From contig JADJIS010000003.1 in NCBI GenBank assembly GCA_016706865.1, positions 2,400,001 to 2,464,000 on the forward strand: a DNA stretch of 64,000 nucleotides. The letters are read 5' to 3'. The stretch comes from Bacteroidota bacterium (GTDB taxonomy: Bacteria > Bacteroidota > Bacteroidia > Chitinophagales > BACL12). The first letter of the stretch is position 1, and every line of letters starts with the position of its first letter. A program made the translations under genes and the position numbers. Positions 33,098 to 41,409 of the stretch are shown piece after piece. The notes under the pieces are model-generated. The model searched no databases. It had not been told where the DNA came from and saw only the letters and a list, made by a program, of their open reading frames with translations.

Positions 33098-35071
33098 ATG
33101 AAAAAAATTACTTTAGTATTAAACACTCTGATGCTGCTCCAGATCTCTGGCTTTGCACAACTTCAGGATTGGGCAAAAACGTCTGACGCTAACGCCAAAA
33201 CCGACAATGCGAATGCAACAGACATTGATAACGCCGGCAACCGTTATGTTGGTGGCACTTACATCGATACCTTAAAAATAGAGGGAATTAGCTATCCAAA
33301 TTATATCAACGATGGAGGTCTTGATGGTTTTATTGCCAAATACGATCCGAACGGCACTTTACTGTGGGTTCAAACAATTAACGGGGTGGGTCAACAGGAT
33401 GTGAGGTCGCTGAAAGTAAATCGCGTCACGGGCGAATGTTATGTAAGCGGAAGTTTTAATAATGACCTGATTATTGATGGAATAGCACAAAACTCCTATC
33501 AGTATGTGTCTGTTTTAGCTTTATCGCTGAAAACATTCCTTGTAAAATTCGATGCGAATGGAAATCTCGTTTGGTCGAATAATACTTATAGTTTAAGCGA
33601 GTATCCAATAGACGGAGGACATTCACTCGCAATAGCTCCCGATGGGAACAGCATTTATTTTCATAATGCATATCTCGCTGACTTACAATTTGAATCAGGC
33701 GAATCGTATTTACCTTCCGGTTTTGGAGTGCAAGGAATTATATTGACACGCATGGATGCAAGTACAGGATCTGTAATTGCATCAAAAAATGATATAGAAC
33801 GTTATCTTGTTGATGGTGTTTTATTAGCTTGCGATAAAACAGGAAATGTAATATTTGCGGGAAGTCACAGAAGAAATTGTATGGCTGATATTGATGGTGT
33901 TTTTGCACCTTGTGATACTAATCCGGTATATGCAACACCTCAGGGATTTATTTGGAAATTGAGTGCGAATTTCGCAAGTCTTTGGGGGAAAGAAATTTCA
34001 GGTACCGGGTTTGAATTTGTTCAGGGAATTGCCACCGACGATAATGATAATGTTTATGCATATGGCACATTTGATTCACCTACCACTTTTGATGCAACCA
34101 CTCTTACACCTGTTGCATTGAGAGATGATGCATTTGTGGTAAAATTAAATTCTGCGGGTAATTATTCTTATATAAAACAATTAAATGCGAATAATTTATA
34201 CATGACAAGTTTCCCCGGCGATTTTGAAGCGGGTTTTGCAGTGGATAAAAAAGGAAATGCTTATTTGGGCGGAAGTTTTACCGGCACTCTTACTATGCAA
34301 ACAACTTCCATTACTACAGAAGCATACCCTTCCGATTTTTATTCCAATGGATTTGTTCTCAAATTAAATCCAAGCGGAAGCGTGCGTTGGGTTGAAAAAT
34401 ATGCAGGAAGCACCGGGCCTTTTGATGCTACAACCACAACAGGTATAGCATTAAATGGAAGTTACCTTTCTGTTTGTGGTGCGTATAAAAACTATCTTGC
34501 TTACCAGGGCGATACCATTACTGCAGATCTAAATGCATTTTATTTATCCAGCTTGCAGGATTGTGATGTTAAAGTAACTATTACTGCAACCTCCACCTTT
34601 GTTAATGCATTAAATCCCGTAACACTTTCCACACAAAATAAACCGGGTTATACTTTTCAGTGGCAACGAAATAATGTGAATATACCTGGTGCTACATCCA
34701 ATACATTTGTAGCAACTGCTCCGGGAAATTATAAATGTATAGTTACTACAGGATTATGCACACTTACTTCCAATAAAATAAAATTGTTCCTGCTTGTTAA
34801 AGAAGGTGATTTAATAGGTAAAGAGCTGCAACTATTTCCAAACCCTGCGCATGATCAATTTACCATCGTTTTTGATCAAGCCACATCGTTGGAAAATGTA
34901 GAAATAAATATAACTGATATTACGGGCAGAAAAATATATTCTGCAGTAAATCAAAATACCGCTGATGAATCACTATTTATTCAATTACCGGTTAATACGG
35001 TTCCTGGGGTATACTTTGTTCAGGTAAAAGCAGATGGAATAAACACCACTACATCTATTGTTATAGAATAA
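33098..35071 (+). CDS. SBBP-repeat/Ig-like secreted protein with T9SS type A sorting domain
   Basis: About 657 residues. The N-terminus MKKITLVLNTLMLLQISGFAQ is a signal peptide. Residues about 30-500 hold beta-propeller-like SBBP repeats with recurrent DGFIAKYDPNGTLLWV, FLVKFDANGNLVW and GFVLKLNPSGSVRWVEKY. An Ig-like domain (TLSTQNKPGYTFQWQRNNV, GNYKCIVTTGLCTL) and a C-terminal type A sorting domain (LFPNPAHDQFTI, ITDITGRKIY, PGVYFVQVKADG) follow. It is therefore a type IX cargo at the surface or outside the cell. The partner is unknown. ATG 33098 begins the signal peptide. A terminator follows the stop. Confidence 0.9.
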   Translation: MKKITLVLNTLMLLQISGFAQLQDWAKTSDANAKTDNANATDIDNAGNRYVGGTYIDTLKIEGISYPNYINDGGLDGFIAKYDPNGTLLWVQTINGVGQQDVRSLKVNRVTGECYVSGSFNNDLIIDGIAQNSYQYVSVLALSLKTFLVKFDANGNLVWSNNTYSLSEYPIDGGHSLAIAPDGNSIYFHNAYLADLQFESGESYLPSGFGVQGIILTRMDASTGSVIASKNDIERYLVDGVLLACDKTGNVIFAGSHRRNCMADIDGVFAPCDTNPVYATPQGFIWKLSANFASLWGKEISGTGFEFVQGIATDDNDNVYAYGTFDSPTTFDATTLTPVALRDDAFVVKLNSAGNYSYIKQLNANNLYMTSFPGDFEAGFAVDKKGNAYLGGSFTGTLTMQTTSITTEAYPSDFYSNGFVLKLNPSGSVRWVEKYAGSTGPFDATTTTGIALNGSYLSVCGAYKNYLAYQGDTITADLNAFYLSSLQDCDVKVTITATSTFVNALNPVTLSTQNKPGYTFQWQRNNVNIPGATSNTFVATAPGNYKCIVTTGLCTLTSNKIKLFLLVKEGDLIGKELQLFPNPAHDQFTIVFDQATSLENVEINITDITGRKIYSAVNQNTADESLFIQLPVNTVPGVYFVQVKADGINTTTSIVIE

Positions 35072-35087
35072 AAAGCCTTTTGTGAAT

Positions 35088-35124
35088 TGACCTGCAACAG
35101 CGATGTTGCGGGTCAGTTTTTTTT
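35088..35124. terminator. Intrinsic terminator
   Basis: TGACCTGCAAC / GTTGCGGGTCA stem (one wobble pair), short loop and a run of about nine T, after the T9SS cargo gene and facing the converging PorV-like gene. Confidence 0.85.
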
Positions 35125-35140
35125 ATTGATTTTAATAAAA

Positions 35141-36217
35141 TCACAAAGCCACCGACAGTGTCATCGACAATACTTTTTCTGCAACGAGTTGTTGGGTGTT
35201 GTTAAAAAACCGATACGCCACATCTAATTGTATATCACGATAACGGATACCTGTTCCGGCGGTAAAATATTTTCTTGGTCCTTTAAGCGGATTCTCGTAA
35301 AAATATCCGGCTCTTACAAAAACGAGGTCGTTGTAAATATATTCCATTCCCGGTGATAAAGTTATTTCTTTAAGTTCTTCATTTATTCCGCCGGGTGCAT
35401 CATTAAAAGAACTTACCATACCCTTAATTATAGATTGTTCTGATTGATAAATAGTGGGCACCAATAATTTATTTATATCCATAGTGACAGTAAAAACATT
35501 CAGATCGTTTATTTGTGTAGTAAGTGCAATTCCCATCCCAAAATTAGATGGTATATATTGTTCGTAAACAGAAGATGTATACGTTATTTTATTGCCTAGG
35601 TTGGATAAATTTAAACCGAAGGTAAATACTGCGGGCTTTTGATTAAAAGTGATGTCGTTTTTATAAAATAAAGAAAGGTCGCCTGCAAAAACTGAAGCAG
35701 GTGACATTTCCAATCCGTTAACGATCATTCCCTCCAATATTTTAGAGTAGATATATTTTAATGTAGCACCACCTGCAAAATTTTCAGACAATTTTCGGGA
35801 GTAGTGCACATCAAGAGAATATTCGTACGAACCAACTGTTTGTAAACCATTATTGGTAGCATAGGTGGAATTTCCCAGATCATTATAACGCAATCCTGCA
35901 GACATTGCATCTTTTTCACTGAAGAGTGTATATGCCGACAAACTTAATAATCTGCTGCCACTACTTTTATAATTCAATGCTACGCCGGTAGAATCATCCA
36001 TGAAATTAATTGCAGAACCATTTAGAAATATAGCATTCGCATTTAATTGAGCAATTCCTGCATCGCCCATTCCACTTATTTTAGCATCCGGGATCGCGCG
36101 CAAAAACGGTAGTGATGTGTAGATGGGATTTACATAATTATTTACATACGACTGTGTAAATCCGCAATTAATGCAAATAAAGGTTACAAATAATATTGTT
36201 ATTAATCGTAAATACAT
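35141..36217 (-). CDS. PorV/PorQ-like outer membrane protein of the type IX secretion system
   Basis: The 358-residue barrel protein has a signal peptide (ITILFVTFICINCGFTQ). SLPFLRAIPDAKISGMGDAGIAQ matches the PorV (LptO) motif AxPFLxIxPDARxGGMGD, and many amphipathic strands end in RYRDIQLDVAYRFFN. PorV shuttles T9SS cargo at the outer membrane. PorQ and FadL-like paralogues have the same start motif, so this may be a paralogue and not PorV itself. It lies 10 bp behind a TPR membrane protein gene, probably in one operon. Confidence 0.75.
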   Translation of the reverse strand: MYLRLITILFVTFICINCGFTQSYVNNYVNPIYTSLPFLRAIPDAKISGMGDAGIAQLNANAIFLNGSAINFMDDSTGVALNYKSSGSRLLSLSAYTLFSEKDAMSAGLRYNDLGNSTYATNNGLQTVGSYEYSLDVHYSRKLSENFAGGATLKYIYSKILEGMIVNGLEMSPASVFAGDLSLFYKNDITFNQKPAVFTFGLNLSNLGNKITYTSSVYEQYIPSNFGMGIALTTQINDLNVFTVTMDINKLLVPTIYQSEQSIIKGMVSSFNDAPGGINEELKEITLSPGMEYIYNDLVFVRAGYFYENPLKGPRKYFTAGTGIRYRDIQLDVAYRFFNNTQQLVAEKVLSMTLSVAL

Positions 36218-36227
36218 TTATATAATA

Positions 36228-38060
36228 TCAATCAGGTTGAATTAATTCTTCGGTTTTAATTTTCCGCGATCTAAAAAATTTCTGCTCCCGCCAATTCATT
36301 TTGTTGTTGATCAAATAATGAATTATTCTTTTTTCTACCATATGATGTAGTGGTAGTAATCCGCACATCAATAATATCTTAATGCCTAGAATTTTCCAGG
36401 GTTCACCGTGGGTGAGATGATGTATCCATGTATCAAATAATAATATCAGAAATTCAAAAAAGAAAATAAAACAAACAAAGCCAACCATTTGTATCATTGT
36501 TGGCGATACTTTAAATCCTCCCAATATCAATAACAATAAAAATGCAGAGGCAATTATGATTGTAATGGCGGTGTATTGAATATTATTGCGCCTTCTGGTT
36601 TCCTCTTTCGATTTCTCTAGACGTTGTTCTCTTAATACTTCTTCATTTTCAATTTCAATAAGTTGTAATTCCTCCTTTTGCACCATGTTGCTGAGACTAT
36701 CTGCAATATTCCTGTTTGTCTGGCTGTATTTATAGGCATTTAAATAATCACCTTGAGAAAGATAATTCTTTTCCAGTTTGTTTGTTGCATCCAACATAAA
36801 TTCATAATATGGCAATGAAGATGCAACGGAATAAGCTTTTTGAAATTGTTCATTTGCTTTCTCCGCCAATCCGCGGCGTTCAAGAAAATCGCCATATCGA
36901 AGATAAAAACTTGATCGACGCAATTTATCCTTTGAATTGTCAATGCGATAGGCTGCCATTTCATAATATTTCATTGCGGAATCAATTTCCCCGTCGTGTT
37001 CCCGGAAAAATGCTTCCAATCGATAATAGGTGGTGGTATCATTAACTTTAATATACTCCAGTTCTTCCGGATAATTTTTGTGGAATAAATTATATAGTTG
37101 TGAAAAATCGTTTTGTTTGATCAGGTGAGAACGAAAAATAACAAGTCCGTTTCGTTTAAGCTTCGGAAGATCATTTCTTTTTGCAAAATCTATGATCTTA
37201 TACAATTGTTTTTCGTTGAGTGTTCTGTTATTAAAAGCAATAACTTCCAGATCACATTTTAAGGTCATGATCCGCAGAGAATCCTGGCTCGTTGCATTTT
37301 CCGCAATTCCCAATTCTTTTAATTTATATTGAATGGATTTGTCGTAAGCCTTTATCAGATTATAAAATTTTGACAAATTATTATAACAATCCATTTTTAA
37401 AACAACATCCTGCGTAGATTCAGCAATAGTAAGTGCATCAAGAAAATTTCTGATCGATTCAACATTATTATTCATTTTTTGTTGAATATCCCCTACCACA
37501 AGATGTGTTTTTGCGGTCATTTGCTGATCTTTTAATTGAATTGCCGTTGTGAGTGCCTGGTAAGAAAAATCCCTTGCCTGCTCCATCTTAAAAATGAGCA
37601 GATATCCCTTTGCCAATGCAATTTTACATTTCCATATATCTGCAGGTAGCCGCAACTGACTACCATAGTTTTCCAATTTATCAATTATTTCACTTATGGA
37701 CGAACTATAACTATAGTCATCCATTATAATTAAATAATTGGAGTAGGCTTCCACTAATTGAATATTATCATATGAAAGTTCTGCCAATTCAATTCCAACT
37801 TTCAACAAACTATCAGCAGCAATATAGTTAGCTTCCCAATCTACATAATACGTAGCGAGTTCACCTAAAGCTGCAATAGTTTCTTTTCCCTTGTTTGCAG
37901 ATTCAAGTTTTTTTTCTAAGGAGCTTTTATTAATTGCCGGCAGGGAATAATGTTCCTTATCATTTGATTCTTTACCCCCAGCATTATTGTCGGCAGTCAC
38001 CGGGAATATATTGATAAATATCAGGGCAATAAAGACCTGTAAATTAAATCGTACAGTCAT
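36228..38060 (-). CDS. TPR protein with C-terminal membrane domain
   Basis: A 610-residue protein with a signal peptide (FNLQVFIALIFINIFPVTA), then about twelve helical TPR-like pairs (ELATYYVDWEANYIAADSLL, YYEMAAYRIDNSKDKLRRSSF, LSQGDYLNAYKYSQTNRNIAD). A coiled coil with EELQLIEIENEEVLREQRLEKSKEE precedes membrane helices at about 490-515, 525-545 and 555-575. This is the layout of periplasmic TPR sensor kinases of Bacteroidota, but no kinase domain follows, only about 40 cytosolic residues. It is the first gene before the PorV-like gene, with a -7 element upstream. Confidence 0.78.
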   Translation of the reverse strand: MTVRFNLQVFIALIFINIFPVTADNNAGGKESNDKEHYSLPAINKSSLEKKLESANKGKETIAALGELATYYVDWEANYIAADSLLKVGIELAELSYDNIQLVEAYSNYLIIMDDYSYSSSISEIIDKLENYGSQLRLPADIWKCKIALAKGYLLIFKMEQARDFSYQALTTAIQLKDQQMTAKTHLVVGDIQQKMNNNVESIRNFLDALTIAESTQDVVLKMDCYNNLSKFYNLIKAYDKSIQYKLKELGIAENATSQDSLRIMTLKCDLEVIAFNNRTLNEKQLYKIIDFAKRNDLPKLKRNGLVIFRSHLIKQNDFSQLYNLFHKNYPEELEYIKVNDTTTYYRLEAFFREHDGEIDSAMKYYEMAAYRIDNSKDKLRRSSFYLRYGDFLERRGLAEKANEQFQKAYSVASSLPYYEFMLDATNKLEKNYLSQGDYLNAYKYSQTNRNIADSLSNMVQKEELQLIEIENEEVLREQRLEKSKEETRRRNNIQYTAITIIIASAFLLLLILGGFKVSPTMIQMVGFVCFIFFFEFLILLFDTWIHHLTHGEPWKILGIKILLMCGLLPLHHMVEKRIIHYLINNKMNWREQKFFRSRKIKTEELIQPD

Positions 38061-38085
38061 ATATGAGGTGATTCTTGTGTGTGTT

Positions 38086-38093
38086 CAAAAGTA
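38086..38093 (-). promoter_or_regulatory. Bacteroidetes -7 promoter element (TACTTTTG)
   Basis: TACTTTTG on the minus strand matches TAnnTTTG, 25 bp before the TPR gene start. It probably drives the TPR - PorV-like operon. Confidence 0.6.
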
Positions 38094-38173
38094 AGGCTGT
38101 GTTATAGAAAGATTGTTATCTTTAAGCGGTAATCTTATTATTGAAACCAATAACCTCACAAATTTACGTTTTT

Positions 38174-38611
38174 ATGGAAATTACACAAAAGATCAAATGG
38201 TACAAGAAGGTGACCATTTTTTTAACTATCAGCACCATTGTTCCAACTGCATTATTGATGATGTCGCTTGCACCTGCGGGTGACGAAAAATCAAGGCCAG
38301 TGTCACAATCGGAAGCCAGAGCCAATATCAGCAATTACAGAAACAGCAACGAAGCTGCAGAATCAGGCATTAATGGATTAAGAATTGAGTCAGGTCAACT
38401 GGAAGCAATGAACAATGTGGCCAGAACAAATCCCAACACCTCAGCCTATCGTTTGTATTATGCAAAGGACTCGGTAGGCACTGCTGTATCCATTGTAGTA
38501 GGAGTAACAGACGATGGTCAGGATAATACCGAAGCTATATATACCACAGCCCGCAACGGATCTAATCTTTGTCCGCCGGTTTGTGATGCAAATAGTCCTT
38601 TGACCAATTGA
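38174..38611 (+). CDS. Hypothetical membrane-anchored or exported protein
   Basis: About 145 residues. A basic start (MEITQKIKWYKK) precedes a hydrophobic helix (VTIFLTISTIVPTALLMMSLA). The remainder is polar (SEARANISNYRNSNEAAESGINGLRIESGQLEAMNN) and ends in a possible cysteine pair (LCPPVCDANS). No family is recognised. A TTG at 38141 in frame is less likely. It is divergent from the TPR gene. Confidence 0.65.
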   Translation: MEITQKIKWYKKVTIFLTISTIVPTALLMMSLAPAGDEKSRPVSQSEARANISNYRNSNEAAESGINGLRIESGQLEAMNNVARTNPNTSAYRLYYAKDSVGTAVSIVVGVTDDGQDNTEAIYTTARNGSNLCPPVCDANSPLTN

Positions 38612-38810
38612 TAAGAATTTTTAACAGGTGAATTTTTGTGATCTATATTTAAATCTTTAAACGATTTGAATATAGTTAAAAAATAAATTCGTGTGATATT
38701 ATCGCACCTGAATTTATATTGAATAATTCGTTGGCTTTAAAAATTAAATAAGTTTTTAGATTCGCTATGCTAATTTTCCAGTTCAGGATGGATTTTGGTC
38801 ATTTTTAAAG

Positions 38811-38945
38811 TTTGAGCTCACAAACCTACCATTTTAGGCTCAAATTTTATAATTTTTGAGCTTGAAATTAAAATATTATGAGCTTAAAATGTTTTGAGCT
38901 CAATTATTTATAGAATGTGGCTCAAAATGGGTGGTTTTTGAGCTA
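38811..38945. repeat. Cluster of seven GAGCT/GGCTC-type elements with a 21-23 bp period
   Basis: In a 366-bp non-coding gap (38612-38977), the cores GAGCT or GGCTC begin at 38814, 38837, 38858, 38880, 38896, 38919 and 38940. Spacings are 23, 21, 22, 16, 23 and 21 bp, about two helical turns. Most are followed or preceded by A/T runs (TTTTGAGCT, GGCTCAAA), in both orientations, and two are palindromic GAGCTC. No gene or RNA is apparent in the remainder of the gap. Confidence 0.75.
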
Positions 38946-38977
38946 TAATAGAAGACAAAGTGATCCAAATCCATAAC

Positions 38978-39526
38978 TCAATCTTTTTTCAACCCCCATG
39001 ATTCCAGAAAAACATAAGAGTTCACAACAAATTCAAAATCGGGAATATGTTTCGTGAAAGACTCCGCTTCGGATGTTGCTAAGCTGATCTTGAGACAACC
39101 TGTTCCATTACCAATATAGGCGTTGGCTTGCCAGTTTAATTCACCCATCATTAAAAAAGGTGCGAAATAAATAATTCGCGCCTCTTGTCCGCTGCTGAGA
39201 ATGATTGTAGAATCATGCAAAACCTCAACATGAGTGGCTGAGTTTTCACTGCCCTCCAGGTCACCTTGCACCACTTGCTGCACAGTTTCATAATCTTTTT
39301 CATATGGCACATCCAGCGCATAAATAAATCTCTTGCTACTTTCTTTAGTCTCCCCATCCGGGATTAGCAAACTAATTCTACCCGTTTCATACGCCGACTG
39401 AAAGAAATACCATCCTGGCGGAGAGGTAAGCTGGTAACGCATGTTGGGAGCGTTTATAGTTGCTACAGTTTGAGCGGGAAGTGAGGGAATAATGAAAATA
39501 AACAGTAGAAATGCGAAAGGTTTCAT
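38978..39526 (-). CDS. Hypothetical exported protein
   Basis: The 182-residue protein has a signal peptide (FAFLLFIFIIPSLPAQ). The mature part carries YQLTSPPGWYFFQSAYE, VQGDLEGSENSATHVEVLHD and LNWQANAYIGNGTGCLKISL, a pattern seen in small periplasmic PsbP/DUF1795-like proteins, though I cannot assign it firmly. It lies alone between the GAGCT repeat gap and a divergent T9SS cargo gene. Confidence 0.65.
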   Translation of the reverse strand: MKPFAFLLFIFIIPSLPAQTVATINAPNMRYQLTSPPGWYFFQSAYETGRISLLIPDGETKESSKRFIYALDVPYEKDYETVQQVVQGDLEGSENSATHVEVLHDSTIILSSGQEARIIYFAPFLMMGELNWQANAYIGNGTGCLKISLATSEAESFTKHIPDFEFVVNSYVFLESWGLKKD

Positions 39527-39696
39527 ATAACGAATTTAAGGATAATGTGTTTAATATAAAAATAAATTCATTTGTCGTTAGTGTTCGATACAATTTTTAA
39601 TAAAAACTTTGTCGATGATAGAAAAATATTCATCCCCTAATTGTGGTATGCTCAGTCTGCAAGAATACCTTCAATTTTACATAAAAAAAATACAGG

Positions 39697-41358
39697 ATGA
39701 AAAAACGAAATCTACTAAACGTGGTATTGGTATTATTTTCTGTTTCAGGATCTTTTGTTGTGAATGCACAATGGAACCCTGACATTTCAGAAAATAATCT
39801 CATCTGTGGAGGTGATCCTATAAAATTTGGATTGCAAACTGCGGAAGACGGCAGCGGCGGGTTATTCATGGTTTGGTACGATGCGCGTAACCTTGCCACC
39901 GGAGTTGATAATTATATGCAACATATGGATGCAAATGGAAACAGCCTCTGGGATTCTGCAGGAGAATCAATCCTAATTTTTGAGTTTGACCAAATGCAAC
40001 CCGAAATAATTCCTGATGGAAATAATGGTTTTTATGTGATCTGGAGAGATGAAAGATTAGGAGAAGATGAGGAGGATTTTTATATGCAACATGTTGATTT
40101 TGATGGAAATATTTTATGGGATACCGATGGAGTTCGTGTTTCATCATTAACAATTAATTCAGATAATGATATTCAAAAAGAGATCGTGACTGATGGTGAA
40201 GGAGGAGCATTAATTATGTATTACGGCCATACTGTACCGGATGAAACCGACCAAGTGATATATGCTGCCAGGATAAATGAAGATGGTGTTTTACTTTGGA
40301 GCGACAATATTGTTTGCAACGACGATGCATCCAATACGCAGGATATTAAAATGGTTACGGATGGTGATGGTGGTGCATTTGTTACATGGCGGGATGACCG
40401 TTTGGATAATTCAGCAATTGCAGTGCAACATTTTAATAATGACGGCGATATGTTATGGGCAAGTAATGGAATTCTGATCACAACTTTAATTGATGTGGAT
40501 ATGAATGATCCGGTTGCTGCTTATGATGGAGAGGGCGGAGTATATATTGCATGGGCAGATTGGAGAAATGATATGACCCAAGTTCATGCGCAACATATAG
40601 ATGCAGATGGAAATATGCTCTGGGAAGAAAATGGTGTAGCTGTCAGTGAACCGGATGATTTTCATACCGAATATAGCATTGTGGCATCTTCAGATGGTGG
40701 GGCATTAATTGCGTGGACACAAAATTTTCCAAGCGAGTCGTACGCACAAAAAATAAATGATGCAGGTGTTAGAATATGGGGTGAGCATGGTTTGAATGTT
40801 TTTTTACCTGCAGATGATACCGAACAGGAACCCTTTATCAGGTCAGACGGATTTGGCGGTGCGGCTGTCGGGGTAAAAGAAGTGGCGACACCATCATATA
40901 TCAAAGCAAGAAATATAAAGGCTGACGGCACATTTAACGGCGATCAGGTGCTTGCTGCAAATTCCAGTGAATCTAAATTGTATATCAATATGGATAAAGC
41001 CGCCGACAACAATTGGATCTTCAGTTGGATCGAAGAGCGCACTCCTGATGCTTATCATGTTTATGCATCTAAAATTGAATTCACTCCTTATACTACCTCA
41101 ATTTTGGATAACGGGGGGAAAAATAATATTCATATTTATCCTAATCCAAATACAGGTCAATTCAATTTAATTGTAAATGAATATTCATTGACTGATAATA
41201 TCATTTCAATTTATGATAATACAGGTAATCTCCTTTTTAAAAAGATTTTGATCGATGAACAAACTGAAATCGAATTAAATAATTATCCTCCGGGGATATA
41301 TTGGATTCGCTTAAACAGATGGAATAATTTTGAAAGTTATCCTGTGGTGAAAATGTGA
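39697..41358 (+). CDS. Secreted repeat protein with T9SS type A sorting domain
   Basis: The 553-residue protein has a signal peptide (LLNVVLVLFSVSGSFVVNAQ). Residues about 25-440 hold repeats with the pattern DGxGGAxxxWxDxR followed by AQHIDADGNMLWEENGVAVS, forming a propeller-like fold. The end HIYPNPNTGQFNLIVNEYS, ISIYDNTGNLLF and PPGIYWIRLN is a type A T9SS sorting domain. The cargo function is unknown. A strong terminator follows. Confidence 0.88.
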   Translation: MKKRNLLNVVLVLFSVSGSFVVNAQWNPDISENNLICGGDPIKFGLQTAEDGSGGLFMVWYDARNLATGVDNYMQHMDANGNSLWDSAGESILIFEFDQMQPEIIPDGNNGFYVIWRDERLGEDEEDFYMQHVDFDGNILWDTDGVRVSSLTINSDNDIQKEIVTDGEGGALIMYYGHTVPDETDQVIYAARINEDGVLLWSDNIVCNDDASNTQDIKMVTDGDGGAFVTWRDDRLDNSAIAVQHFNNDGDMLWASNGILITTLIDVDMNDPVAAYDGEGGVYIAWADWRNDMTQVHAQHIDADGNMLWEENGVAVSEPDDFHTEYSIVASSDGGALIAWTQNFPSESYAQKINDAGVRIWGEHGLNVFLPADDTEQEPFIRSDGFGGAAVGVKEVATPSYIKARNIKADGTFNGDQVLAANSSESKLYINMDKAADNNWIFSWIEERTPDAYHVYASKIEFTPYTTSILDNGGKNNIHIYPNPNTGQFNLIVNEYSLTDNIISIYDNTGNLLFKKILIDEQTEIELNNYPPGIYWIRLNRWNNFESYPVVKM

Positions 41359-41380
41359 AATGAATGTCCAATAAAAATTT

Positions 41381-41409
41381 TGATGAATTAATATTCATCA
41401 TTTTTTTTT
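41381..41409 (+). terminator. Intrinsic terminator
   Basis: TGATGAAT / ATTCATCA stem followed by nine T, after the T9SS cargo gene. The T-run reaches the last codon of the converging S15 peptidase gene. Confidence 0.85.

Noticed and set aside
38811..38945. CRISPR-like array
   Set aside because: The repeated unit is only 5-10 bp, orientation changes, and the spacing of about 22 bp leaves no spacer-length unique DNA.
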